Positions 27,695 to 37,715 of a DNA stretch of 64,000 bases are shown here, piece after piece. The DNA comes from Micavibrio aeruginosavorus EPB (GTDB lineage Bacteria; Pseudomonadota; Alphaproteobacteria; Micavibrionales; Micavibrionaceae): the NCBI RefSeq assembly GCF_000348745.1, contig NC_020812.1, forward strand, positions 248,001-312,000. The letters run 5' to 3'. The stretch's first letter is position 1. Every line of letters begins with the position of its first letter. The position numbers and the translations under genes were made by a program. Below the pieces are notes generated by a model that was not told where the DNA came from, did no database searches, and saw nothing but the letters and a program-made list of their open reading frames with translations.

Positions 27695-29239
27695 TTAAGG
27701 ATTCGGGGCGCGGAGTTTGTCTGGGGCCGGGGTGTTGGGCCGGGTGATTGTATATTGGCTGTTGCGGCGCAAATGGTCGATGGCGCAAAGCAATGTTTTA
27801 TCCGGCTCGCCGGTGAACAGGCGCAAATCGTCATTGGCGACCTGGGTGTTAAAATCATCGCGGACGCGGCATGTCTGGCTGGCCTTACGAGAGGCGATTT
27901 TGTCGGCATCGGGGTTTTTGATCATGCGGTCTTTGTCGCGTTCATGTTCTTTCAGTCTGGCTTCGACCCCGTCGACCAAAATGTCGGGCATGATACCGTA
28001 CCCTTGCAAAAATGCACCAGAGGGCAGGCGATACAACGCCGTTGTGATGCGGATTGCATCATCGCGGTTCTTGTCAAAACGGCTGAGATAAATCGGGCTT
28101 TGCACCGATCCCTTGCCATAGGATTGCGTGCCGACAATGGTGGCGCGTTTATGATCCTGCAAGGCACCGGACAGAATTTCGGCGGCAGATGCGGTCGCAT
28201 CGTTGACCAGAACGGCCAGCGGTGCCCCATTCAGGATATCACCGCGCGTAATTTTCTCATCATAGCTGAATTTTTTATTTTCAACGGTGACTGAAACGCC
28301 AGTTTCAGAGTCGATAAAATTATTGGCCAGGCGTGCGGCCAGTGTAACCCGTCCACCGGGGTTGTTGCGTAAATCCAGAACAAATCCACGCAACGGGGTG
28401 CCGTTATGCGCCTGTTTCATTTCACGAATGGCATCGTTGATGGTGTTGAATGATGACAGGTCGCTGAAATTGCGCAGGCGGATATATCCAATATCGTTAT
28501 CAATCACGTTGTAACGGACGGAGGAGAATGTCACGACACTGCGTTTCAGGGTCATTGTTTTTTCTTCCGTTTCGCCCCTCGGTATGATGCTCAGCGTCAC
28601 GGGGGTTCCTACTTCGCCCAGGATCATTTCTGCGGCTTCGTAGAATTTTCCGGCAACGCTTGTGTTCTCAACTTTGGTGATAATGTCGCCGCGCTTTATG
28701 CCAGCGGCTTTGGCTGGCCCGTCATCGGCCGTGTCTTCGATCACCAAGCCACCAATGCGGTTATCGTTTTGATAAATTATGCCGATACCCTTCAATGTGC
28801 TTTTGCCGATAATGGATTCGCGCACTTCTTCGGGTGTGACGTAATAATCATGCGGGCTGACGCGGGACAGGGCGCCAGTAATGGCGTCGACAATGATTTT
28901 TTCGTGTTCATCCTTGAAAATGCCTTCGCCATCAATCATGGCTTTGATCTGTGCGTCACTGCTGTTTGCAAAGTCGGGGCCGCGCATTTCGCGCACGTGG
29001 TCGATCGCGCCGCGGATCATGTCGTCAATTTGTGGATTGGCGAAAGATTCTCTTGCCACGTCATCCAGCAATCTGTTCATCAAATCATATTTGAAATAGC
29101 GCGTCGGCACAGGTTCGGCGGGCGCGGTATTTTGCGCGTTTGAAACGGGTTCTGTCGTTTCAACGGAAACGCACCCCGTGCCCAGGACACAGGAGGACGC
29201 CAAAAAAAGAGCGCAAAGCTTTTTCGCTGTGGAAGTCAT
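27695..29239 (-). CDS. S41-family carboxy-terminal processing peptidase, lipoprotein-like (paralogue 1)
   Basis: A 514-residue CtpA-like protease. The N-terminus is a signal peptide with a Gly-Cys junction at Cys23 (weak lipobox). A helical pre-domain, then a PDZ domain (about 150-235, with KGIGIIYQN), lead to the S41 core with catalytic Ser351 (ATASAAEI), Lys376 and Gln380 (YGKGSVQ). After GIMPDILVDGVE comes EHERDKD and a tail where Cys457 and Cys485 are separated by 27 residues, ending PDKTLLCAIDHLRR and a Pro-rich terminus. It is the last gene of a four-paralogue array. It probably trims periplasmic or prey proteins at their C-termini; that role is inference. Confidence 0.92.
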   Translation of the reverse strand: MTSTAKKLCALFLASSCVLGTGCVSVETTEPVSNAQNTAPAEPVPTRYFKYDLMNRLLDDVARESFANPQIDDMIRGAIDHVREMRGPDFANSSDAQIKAMIDGEGIFKDEHEKIIVDAITGALSRVSPHDYYVTPEEVRESIIGKSTLKGIGIIYQNDNRIGGLVIEDTADDGPAKAAGIKRGDIITKVENTSVAGKFYEAAEMILGEVGTPVTLSIIPRGETEEKTMTLKRSVVTFSSVRYNVIDNDIGYIRLRNFSDLSSFNTINDAIREMKQAHNGTPLRGFVLDLRNNPGGRVTLAARLANNFIDSETGVSVTVENKKFSYDEKITRGDILNGAPLAVLVNDATASAAEILSGALQDHKRATIVGTQSYGKGSVQSPIYLSRFDKNRDDAIRITTALYRLPSGAFLQGYGIMPDILVDGVEARLKEHERDKDRMIKNPDADKIASRKASQTCRVRDDFNTQVANDDLRLFTGEPDKTLLCAIDHLRRNSQYTITRPNTPAPDKLRAPNP

Positions 29240-29249
29240 TCTATGCGAT

Positions 29250-29257
29250 ATCCCTGT
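29250..29257 (-). promoter_or_regulatory. ACAGGGAT leader element before S41 paralogue 1
   Basis: ACAGGGAT on the coding strand lies ten bases before the ATG, downstream of the terminator of the preceding gene. It is one of a set of matching leaders in this window. Confidence 0.5.
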
Positions 29258-29332
29258 TTTTATTCTCGTTTTTTGTTTTGTTAGGCATGACGGTAGGGCA
29301 GGGGGGCGAACCCTGTCAAGAAAACGATCCTC

Positions 29333-29368
29333 AAAAAAGCAAATCCCCGGCCAAAGCCAGGGATTTGC
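29333..29368 (-). terminator. Terminator after S41 paralogue 2
   Basis: GCAAATCCC pairs with GGGATTTGC; on the minus strand the stem is followed by TTTTTT. It lies 40 bases past the stop of paralogue 2, so paralogue 1 probably has its own promoter in the remaining 90 bases. Confidence 0.85.
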
Positions 29369-29408
29369 TTCGCTGTTTCAGTCATCCCCCAAGCCACGAA
29401 GAGGGGCG

Positions 29409-30947
29409 TCAGGGTGTGGGGGCCGGATAGGGTCCCGGTTGGGCCGAGGGCAGCGGGATCGTGCGTGTATGGGTTTCCGTGCGGCGCAGATGGTCCAGCG
29501 CACAGAGCAGAATGCGGTCCGGCTGGCCACGATAATCGCGGAAGTCGGGTTTCAGGCTGGGCGCGGTCACCGTGTTTTTCAGTAGGCAATGCGCGCCGGA
29601 TCGTCGCAGCGGTTGTCCCGTGCCGTTCGGATTGGCCAGCACATTGTCCAGATCGCGTTCATGGTCCTGTAATAACGGTGTGACATCTTCGACCAGAATG
29701 TCGGGCGTGATGCCAATATTCTGGATCGACGCCCCAGAGGGCAGGTAATACATGGCGGATGTCACCTTCATCGCGTCATGCCGATCCGGCCAGATGCGCC
29801 CCAGTGAAATGCGCGTTTGTACCGATCCCTTGCCATAGGATTGAATGCCAAAGACCGTGGCGCGTTGATGGTCCTGCAACGATCCGGATACGATTTCGGC
29901 GGCGGAGGCCGACCCATCATCAATCAGGACGCTCAGCGGTTTGCCGTCAAGCATATCGCCGGGGTGCGTTTTTTCGCTGTAGGTGTAATTGCGGGCGCGC
30001 ACTTCGACGCTGGGGGCGCCCGCTTTGTCGACGAAGGCATCGACCAGCATACGGGCTTCCTGCACCAACCCGCCGGGATTACCGCGCAGGTCCAGGATAT
30101 AACCCTTCACACGGTCCGCGCCGATTGATTGCTCCAAGGCGGCCATGGCGTTGACCACCGCCCCGGCCGATCCGCGCGATGAAAAATCGCGCAAACGGAC
30201 ATAGCCGATATCGCCAATCGCTTTGGCCGCTGTGGGGGTGTATCGGTATGTATCGCGCGTAATTGTGATGTTCTGCGGGGTGTCTTCACCCATACGGCGA
30301 ATGGTCATGGTGACGGGCGTGCCCTTGTCCCCGACAATCAGGGCGCGGGCCTCCTTTGTTTTTAATCCGGCGACGGGTTTTCCATCAACCGCGGTGACGA
30401 TGTCACCGATATGCAGGCCGGATTTAAAGGCCGGGCCGTGATCAACCATATCAAAAATCACCAATCCGCCCGCCTTGTCATCCATTTCGAATGAAATGCC
30501 GATGCCTGTGACCTTGGGGCTGCCGCGCCAGAGTTGCTCGACCTCCTCTGCGGTCATATAGGCATCATGCGGGCTGAGAATTTTGGCCAGGCCCTTGACG
30601 CCGCCCACAATGATTTTTTCGCGCGTTGCGGCGTCTGTGTGCGTGGCGTTAATCAAGGTGCGGATTTGCTGGTCGGTCTGTGTTTGATACGCATCGCCAA
30701 GCGCGGCGCGCACGCCATCAACAACACCAGCGGCCATGCTGGCCTGATCCCGCCCGACAACGGAATAATATGCGGTGGTTTTCAACAATTCATTGAAGGG
30801 CTCGTATGCAAAGGGGGGCGCTTCGGCGCTGATATTTTGCGGGGCTTGTTCCGCGGGGGCGTTGGGCTGGGTGCTGCATCCGGCGGCGGACAGGCCCAGC
30901 GTTGCGGCAAAGAAATCCAGCGAAAGGGTTTTGGCCCGGATGCGCAT
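29409..30947 (-). CDS. S41-family carboxy-terminal processing peptidase, lipoprotein-like (paralogue 2)
   Basis: A 512-residue CtpA-like protease with the same plan as its neighbours: signal segment ending AAGC (Cys24), helical pre-domain, PDZ (about 145-230, VTGIGISFEM), and S41 core with Ser348 (SASAAEI), Lys373 and Gln377 (YGKGSVQ). The tail has DHERDLD, then Cys454 and Cys482 with 27 residues between them, in PDRILLCALDHLRR, and a Pro-rich end. Family members cleave substrates at hydrophobic C-termini in the periplasm. Between paralogue 3 upstream and this gene is a hairpin with a poor T-tract. Confidence 0.92.
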   Translation of the reverse strand: MRIRAKTLSLDFFAATLGLSAAGCSTQPNAPAEQAPQNISAEAPPFAYEPFNELLKTTAYYSVVGRDQASMAAGVVDGVRAALGDAYQTQTDQQIRTLINATHTDAATREKIIVGGVKGLAKILSPHDAYMTAEEVEQLWRGSPKVTGIGISFEMDDKAGGLVIFDMVDHGPAFKSGLHIGDIVTAVDGKPVAGLKTKEARALIVGDKGTPVTMTIRRMGEDTPQNITITRDTYRYTPTAAKAIGDIGYVRLRDFSSRGSAGAVVNAMAALEQSIGADRVKGYILDLRGNPGGLVQEARMLVDAFVDKAGAPSVEVRARNYTYSEKTHPGDMLDGKPLSVLIDDGSASAAEIVSGSLQDHQRATVFGIQSYGKGSVQTRISLGRIWPDRHDAMKVTSAMYYLPSGASIQNIGITPDILVEDVTPLLQDHERDLDNVLANPNGTGQPLRRSGAHCLLKNTVTAPSLKPDFRDYRGQPDRILLCALDHLRRTETHTRTIPLPSAQPGPYPAPTP

Positions 30948-30954
30948 GTCAGTA

Positions 30955-30962
30955 ATCCCTGT
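30955..30962 (-). promoter_or_regulatory. ACAGGGAT leader element before S41 paralogue 2
   Basis: ACAGGGAT on the coding strand, seven bases before the ATG. It can form CAG-GGATTA-CTG, exposing GGA in the loop. Confidence 0.5.
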
Positions 30963-31025
30963 TGGTCGTTTTTAAATTTTTGTTTCTCCGACCCTAGGAC
31001 GCTTCGGCAAAAACTGTCAAGAAAT

Positions 31026-31050
31026 GCTGGCCCTCAATATGAGGGCCAGC
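31026..31050 (-). terminator. Hairpin after S41 paralogue 3
   Basis: GCTGGCCCTC-AATAT-GAGGGCCAGC is a perfect 10-bp stem. On the minus strand it is followed by ATTTCTT, a short T-rich tail. Probably a terminator or attenuator. Confidence 0.65.
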
Positions 31051-31082
31051 GGTCTTCTGTTGCTATATCAGTGTATTGCCGG

Positions 31083-32618
31083 TTATACGCCGGGCTGGGG
31101 GGCTGGCGGAACCGGTGTGGTTGTCGTCTGTTTGGGTGTTCCCCGGATATGGTCCAGTGCGCAGAGCAGGGCCTTGTCCACGGTCTTGGTGGAGATGCGG
31201 GCATCGGCAATGACGGTGGCGGGTGTGACATTGTCGTTGATAGCGCAAGTGGATTGGGGTTGGACCGCAGGCGTTGTGCCTTCGGGGTTGTCCAGTGTGT
31301 TTTCCAAATCCCGTTCATGTTCGGGGAAAACGTCTTCAACGCCCTCGACCAAGATGTCCGGCATGATGCCAACGCCTTGAATGGACGTCCCGGACGGCAG
31401 GTGGTACAGGGCATTGGTAAATTTGATGGCGTCTTTGCGGTCGGGGAATTTCACGCTCAACGGCAGGACGATTTGGACCGACCCCTTGCCAAAGCTTTGC
31501 GTGCCGATGATGGTGGCGCGACCAAAATCTTTCAATGCCCCGGCCAGAATTTCCGATGCCGAGGCCGAGCCGTCATTGATCAACACGACCAGTTTCTTAC
31601 CATTCAGCATATCGCCCGGTGTGGCGTTAAACGTCTCGGCAATATGACCGCCGCGTTTACGAACGGTCAGGATGGGATCCGTGGAATCGACGAACATATC
31701 GACCAGCGTGGCGGCCTGTTCCAGCAGACCCCCGGTGTTGGAGCGCAGGTCGATGATATAGCCCGCAGGATTATGCTTCGCGGCCTGTGTCAGGGCGGTC
31801 TGGATTTTCTTCGGGCTGTCATCGTGCAGGAAATCACGCAGCGCGACGTAGGACACATCCCCGATCATCTTGCTGGATACAGATGGAATCGTGAACGGGG
31901 CGCGCGTAATGGTGAAATCCAGATCCTGATCATCGCGGCGGACGCGGATGGACACTGTCGTATCGGCGGGACCGCCGATTGATTCATATAGAGTTTTAAA
32001 ATTATTTTTGGTCAGTGTTTCGCCGTTGATGGCGATGATCTGGTCGTCTGCCTGTAATCCGGCTTTGTGTGCGCCGCCACCCTTGATGGCCTCGATGATG
32101 CGGATACTGCCAATATCCTTTTCCACGCTGACAATCACACCGACCCCGGTTTTGGGTTTTTCATTCCCTTTGAGAACATCCAGTTGCTCGGGTGTCAGGT
32201 AGGAATCGTGCGGGCTGAGCGTTTTCAGCATGCCGTCGATGGCGCCCTTGCTTAATTGGTCCGGGTCCACGTCATGCACGGATTGGGCTTGAAGAACCCC
32301 CCGGATCGTCATGTAGAGGTCAATGATCGTCATCTCGCTCATGGTCATGGGGATCATGAAGACGGGCTCGGATTGCGGGCCGATATCCGGGGATTCGGCG
32401 ATGATTTTCGGGGCGGTTTCGGCCTCTTCCGGGGGCGGCGCGGCGATGGGGGCAGGGGCTACCGGAGTTTCTGTCGCAGTTGCCGCGGGTGTGGCCGTGT
32501 CTGTGTCCATGGTCGGGCGCTCGGCGTTGGCGTCCTTAACCGTGGCGCAGCCAAAAACGCCAGCACCCAGTGCCACCGCCAGAAATGCGGAGCGCAAAAT
32601 TTTCGAATTCAATGTCAT
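31083..32618 (-). CDS. S41-family carboxy-terminal processing peptidase, lipoprotein-like (paralogue 3)
   Basis: About 511 residues from the ATG at 32618. The signal segment ends VFGC (Cys24, lipobox-like), followed by a Pro/Ala/Thr/Glu-rich linker of about 60 residues not present at this length in the others. PDZ is at about 155-240 (KTGVGVIVSVEKD), and the S41 core has Ser353 (SASASEI), Lys378 and Gln382 (FGKGSVQ). The tail has EHERDLE, then Cys458 and Cys486 with 27 residues between them in VDKALLCALDHIRG, ending in a Pro-rich stretch. A longer ORF start at 32786 runs through the upstream gene's 3' end and is not credible. Confidence 0.92.
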   Translation of the reverse strand: MTLNSKILRSAFLAVALGAGVFGCATVKDANAERPTMDTDTATPAATATETPVAPAPIAAPPPEEAETAPKIIAESPDIGPQSEPVFMIPMTMSEMTIIDLYMTIRGVLQAQSVHDVDPDQLSKGAIDGMLKTLSPHDSYLTPEQLDVLKGNEKPKTGVGVIVSVEKDIGSIRIIEAIKGGGAHKAGLQADDQIIAINGETLTKNNFKTLYESIGGPADTTVSIRVRRDDQDLDFTITRAPFTIPSVSSKMIGDVSYVALRDFLHDDSPKKIQTALTQAAKHNPAGYIIDLRSNTGGLLEQAATLVDMFVDSTDPILTVRKRGGHIAETFNATPGDMLNGKKLVVLINDGSASASEILAGALKDFGRATIIGTQSFGKGSVQIVLPLSVKFPDRKDAIKFTNALYHLPSGTSIQGVGIMPDILVEGVEDVFPEHERDLENTLDNPEGTTPAVQPQSTCAINDNVTPATVIADARISTKTVDKALLCALDHIRGTPKQTTTTPVPPAPQPGV

Positions 32619-32624
32619 TGGTCT

Positions 32625-32632
32625 GGTCCTGT
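32625..32632 (-). promoter_or_regulatory. ACAGGACC leader element before S41 paralogue 3
   Basis: ACAGGACC on the coding strand, six bases before the ATG. It is a variant of the ACAGGGAY element seen before the other peptidase genes. Confidence 0.35.
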
Positions 32633-32641
32633 TCGGTTCAG

Positions 32642-34108
32642 TTACGGCTTCGGTTGTTGAACCGGCGTAATCGTTGCGTTTTTCGATGCCGTGCCCGTTG
32701 TGCTGTTCAGGTGCTTGATGGCACACAGCAAGGCTTTGTCGACATCGTCGCGACCCCAGCGATAATCGCGGCCCAGTGTTTTCCACGTCACACCGTCCTT
32801 GATGGTGCAGGTGTGGGTTTGGGTGCGTTTTTGTTCGGTATCGCCGTTCGGGTTGTCGACGTTGTTGGCCAAATCGCGTTCGTGTTTGATGTTCGATTCA
32901 TCAATGCCCTCGACCAGAATGTCCGGGGTGATGCCGATATTTTGTATCGACCGGCCCGTGGGCAAATGGTACAGCGCGTTCGTGATTTTGATACCGTCTT
33001 CGCGGCCCGGAATAAACCGACCGAATGGCATGATGGCCTGGGCGGAGCCCTTGCCGAAGGATGGGGTGCCGATCAATGTGGCGCGGTTGAAATCCTGCAA
33101 CGCGCCGGCGACGATTTCGGATGCCGATGCCGACCCGCCATTGATCAGAACGACCATGTTTTTGCCGTTCAGCATGTCGCCCTGTTCGGCGGTCCAGGCA
33201 TGTTTGACCACGCCGTTTGCGCCGCGGATATCGACGATCGGCATGTCTTGCGGGTCCACGAACAGATCGGTGATTTCCGCGGCCATGTCCAATCGGCCAC
33301 CGCCATTATAGCGCAGGTCGAGAATGTAACCGTTGACGGGCTTGGCCCCGGCTTTGGCTTCCAGCTTTTTGAAGGCATCGGCGACCTGTGTATCGACATC
33401 CCCTTCCATAAAGCTGGCCAGGCGGACATAGGCGATGTCACCGATCAATTTGGCGTCCACAGGTTTCAAAACCACTTCGTCACGGATGATGGTCAAGCTT
33501 TGCGGTTTGCCGTCGCGTTCAAAATCCAGCGTGACGGGCGTGCCTTTTTCCCCACGGATCAGGTCGATGGCTTTGGTGATATCCATGTCCAGGATGGATT
33601 GGCCGTTGATGTGGGTAATCGCATCACCAATTTGCAGGCCTGTTTTTTCCGCCGGGCCACCTTCGACCAGGCTTTGAACGACGATCCGGCCCTTATCTTT
33701 TTCTTTTTCCAGCCCGGCGCCGATCCCCTTCAGGGTTTCGGGTTTGCCGCTCATATATCCCTTCATGTCTTCTGCGGTGATATAGGCGTCATGCGGGGTC
33801 AGCGTTTTCAGCATGCCGTCAACCGCGCCCTGCAACATTTTGTCGCGGTCGCGGGCTTGCGGCATAACGGAATTGTCTTCGGCCAGGCGGCGGGCAATCC
33901 CGTACACCATGATGCGCTCATATTCTTCGCGGCTGCCCATGTCGATCGTATAAGGAGAGAGGGCGCGCGGTTTGACGTCCGTGGTCACCGGGTCAGAGGC
34001 CTTCGGTGCGTCGGCTACGGTGTCGTTGGTCGTGGCGCAGCCGCTTAAACCCAGGCCGATGGCCGTGGTCAGAAAAAGGGCGGACAGGTTCTTGGATGGC
34101 AGGCGCAT
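32642..34108 (-). CDS. S41-family carboxy-terminal processing peptidase lipoprotein (paralogue 4)
   Basis: A 488-residue CtpA-like protease and the first gene of the array in transcription order. It has the clearest lipobox, LSGC with Cys24. Helical pre-domain, PDZ (about 125-210, KGIGAGLEKEKDKG), S41 core with Ser328 (SASASEI), Lys353 and Gln357 (FGKGSAQ). The tail has KHERDL, then Cys434 and Cys462 with 27 residues between them in VDKALLCAIKHLNS. It is 23 bases upstream of paralogue 3, with no terminator between, so these two are probably cotranscribed. Confidence 0.92.
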   Translation of the reverse strand: MRLPSKNLSALFLTTAIGLGLSGCATTNDTVADAPKASDPVTTDVKPRALSPYTIDMGSREEYERIMVYGIARRLAEDNSVMPQARDRDKMLQGAVDGMLKTLTPHDAYITAEDMKGYMSGKPETLKGIGAGLEKEKDKGRIVVQSLVEGGPAEKTGLQIGDAITHINGQSILDMDITKAIDLIRGEKGTPVTLDFERDGKPQSLTIIRDEVVLKPVDAKLIGDIAYVRLASFMEGDVDTQVADAFKKLEAKAGAKPVNGYILDLRYNGGGRLDMAAEITDLFVDPQDMPIVDIRGANGVVKHAWTAEQGDMLNGKNMVVLINGGSASASEIVAGALQDFNRATLIGTPSFGKGSAQAIMPFGRFIPGREDGIKITNALYHLPTGRSIQNIGITPDILVEGIDESNIKHERDLANNVDNPNGDTEQKRTQTHTCTIKDGVTWKTLGRDYRWGRDDVDKALLCAIKHLNSTTGTASKNATITPVQQPKP

Positions 34109-34115
34109 AATATGT

Positions 34116-34123
34116 ATCCCTGT
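34116..34123 (-). promoter_or_regulatory. ACAGGGAT leader element before S41 paralogue 4
   Basis: ACAGGGAT on the coding strand, seven bases before the ATG of the first S41 gene. Confidence 0.5.
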
Positions 34124-34213
34124 TTAAAGTTATTCTTTTTTTGTTTGAAGGGCCTGATCCTAGGACTCGTGTGGCGCTTCTGTCAAATCATTTGTCCCCC
34201 TGATTCGGGGCAT

Positions 34214-34245
34214 AAAAAAACACCCCCGAAACGGGGGTGTTTTTC
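34214..34245 (-). terminator. Terminator after coxA
   Basis: ACACCCCCG-AA-ACGGGGGTGT flanked by A7 and TTTT. It lies 24 bases beyond the coxA stop and separates coxBA from the S41 array. Confidence 0.9.
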
Positions 34246-34268
34246 TTTAATTTCAATCGGTTGACCGC

Positions 34269-35972
<1,704 letters not shown>

Positions 35973-35988
35973 TTAAGAAAAACGGTTG

Positions 35989-36849
35989 TTATTCAGCGGA
36001 TTCGGCGTCTGCGCCCGCGTCTTTTGCGGGGGCTTCAATGCCTTGGTCAGCCTGTTGACGGGCAATCCATGCGGCGAAATCTTCCTTGCTGACAGCATGG
36101 ATTTCAATCGGCATGAACGCGTGGTTGATGCCACACAGTTCCGAGCACTGACCGTAGTAAACGCCCGGCTTTTCAATGCGCATCCAGGTTTCGTTGATAC
36201 GGCCCGGAACGGCGTCGATCTTGATACCGAAGTTCGGCATGGCGAAGCTGTGGATCACGTCCTGTGCGGTGACCAGAACCTGAATGGTGGTGTCAACCGG
36301 AACCACGACCGGGTTGTCGGTGGACAGCAGGCGAACCTGGCCCTTGGCCGGGTCAATCTCGTCATCCTTCAGCATGTTCGCGGTCAGCGCCACGCCACCC
36401 TGATCCGGGTATTCATAGCCCCAATACCACTGGTAACCCGTGACTTTCAGCGTCATTTCCGGCTCTTTCGCGCGATCAACGTAGTAGAGCAGTTTGAATG
36501 ACGGTACGGCGATGATGATCAGGATGATCACCGGCACCAACGTCCAGATAATTTCCAGCATCACGTTATGCGTCGTGGTGGACGGCGTCGGGTTGGCCTT
36601 CGCATTGAAGCGAACCATGACGAACACCAGCAGGGCCGTCACGAACAACACGATCCCGGTGATGACGATCATCAGCAGGTGGTGGAAATTATGAATTTCC
36701 GTTGCCGACGGCGTAACCGCGGGCAGCATACCAAGTTGCGTCGGATGAGCCAGATTGTCAGCCGCCATCGCAACAGACGGCAGAATCAAAACCAGAGCGG
36801 ACAGGAAAAGGGATAAGAGAGTTGTAATGCGCATGGATAAGAGCTTCAT
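35989..36849 (-). CDS. coxB: Cytochrome c oxidase subunit II
   Basis: A 286-residue protein with a cleavable signal (ending SVAMA), two membrane helices and a periplasmic cupredoxin domain. The CuA site is in YGQCSELCGINHAFMPIEI, with HSFAMPNFGIKIDAVPGR before it; the aromatic electron-entry segment YQWYWGYEYPD is intact. It takes electrons from cytochrome c. The C-terminus has an Ala/Glu-rich extension. An ATG five codons later (36834) is an equally possible start. Confidence 0.97.
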   Translation of the reverse strand: MKLLSMRITTLLSLFLSALVLILPSVAMAADNLAHPTQLGMLPAVTPSATEIHNFHHLLMIVITGIVLFVTALLVFVMVRFNAKANPTPSTTTHNVMLEIIWTLVPVIILIIIAVPSFKLLYYVDRAKEPEMTLKVTGYQWYWGYEYPDQGGVALTANMLKDDEIDPAKGQVRLLSTDNPVVVPVDTTIQVLVTAQDVIHSFAMPNFGIKIDAVPGRINETWMRIEKPGVYYGQCSELCGINHAFMPIEIHAVSKEDFAAWIARQQADQGIEAPAKDAGADAESAE

Positions 36850-37011
36850 GTTACAGGATCGGGAGTGTGATATTTTTCAGCACAAACAGCGCCTTAATCA
36901 CGCCTTTCTGATACACGGAAAGGGGTGGTCAGCGCAAGGGGGAAGCGCAAAAACCTGTTGCGTTATGGTAATATAAGGGGCTGGATAAAGGGCTGGCGGG
37001 GCAGCGCGGAA

Positions 37012-37575
37012 TTAACCGTGGCGGGCCGGTTGAAAGACAGCCGCAGCCACAGCGGTGACCAAGGACGGCAGGGCGCGTGCTTTAAATTCCATAACATTGT
37101 AGGTGTCAAGCTGCACTGGGCGGGCCAGGGCGCGTTTCAACCCGGCCCGGCTGTTGGTGGCATAAGCCCGGGCTTCATCCGCAACATTGTCGATCACCGA
37201 CGGGATGTGGAGCAGGGATGGAATATCCATCCGGCGCAAATCCGCTGCGGCCTTGCCAAATCCGGGGATCAGACGGCGGATCATGTCTTCGGCCTGGTCC
37301 AGGGTTAGGGAATAGACATAAATATTGTCGCGTGAGCGGGTCAGGCGGCGCATCACGTCGTCCTGCCATATGTCAAAACAAACGGCCAGCGTGTTGCGCA
37401 CGAACACCAGATCGCGGCGGACCGGGTCGACGATGTCCTTTTGCCCGCGGCTGTCCAGAACGCTGTCCAATGTGCGGACGGCGTTGCCAAGATGGGTCAG
37501 GGAATCCAACGGATTGTACACAGACAAAGTCGGTTCAGACTTTACAGCGGCAAACGCACGCGCTTCTACGGACAT
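37012..37575 (-). CDS. Hypothetical protein
   Basis: About 187 residues from the ATG at 37575, all predicted soluble and largely helical, not assigned to a family. Notable stretches are LDSLTHLGNAVRTLDSVLDSRG, RRDLVFVRNTLAVCFDIWQDDVMRRL and YSLTLDQAEDMIRRLIPGFG. It ends with a short hydrophobic-basic tail (LVTAVAAAVFQPARHG). It has no signal peptide. It stands alone between coxB and the subtilase-like pair, on the same strand. Confidence 0.6.
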   Translation of the reverse strand: MSVEARAFAAVKSEPTLSVYNPLDSLTHLGNAVRTLDSVLDSRGQKDIVDPVRRDLVFVRNTLAVCFDIWQDDVMRRLTRSRDNIYVYSLTLDQAEDMIRRLIPGFGKAAADLRRMDIPSLLHIPSVIDNVADEARAYATNSRAGLKRALARPVQLDTYNVMEFKARALPSLVTAVAAAVFQPARHG

Positions 37576-37715
37576 GATCACACCCATCGGTTCGGTTTTG
37601 TCTGCGCCTTCTTGATGGGCGGTTCAGGGGCCAAATGGATACCCGATTCGCCCCGCCCCCGGCAACGGGGCATGGCGAAGTTGTGCACCGGAAGTTTGGG
37701 ATAGAAAGGGTGGTG

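Noticed and set aside
32570-34048. 492-residue plus-strand frame across S41 paralogue 4
   Set aside because: Shadow of a real minus-strand gene; low-complexity, no recognisable domain.
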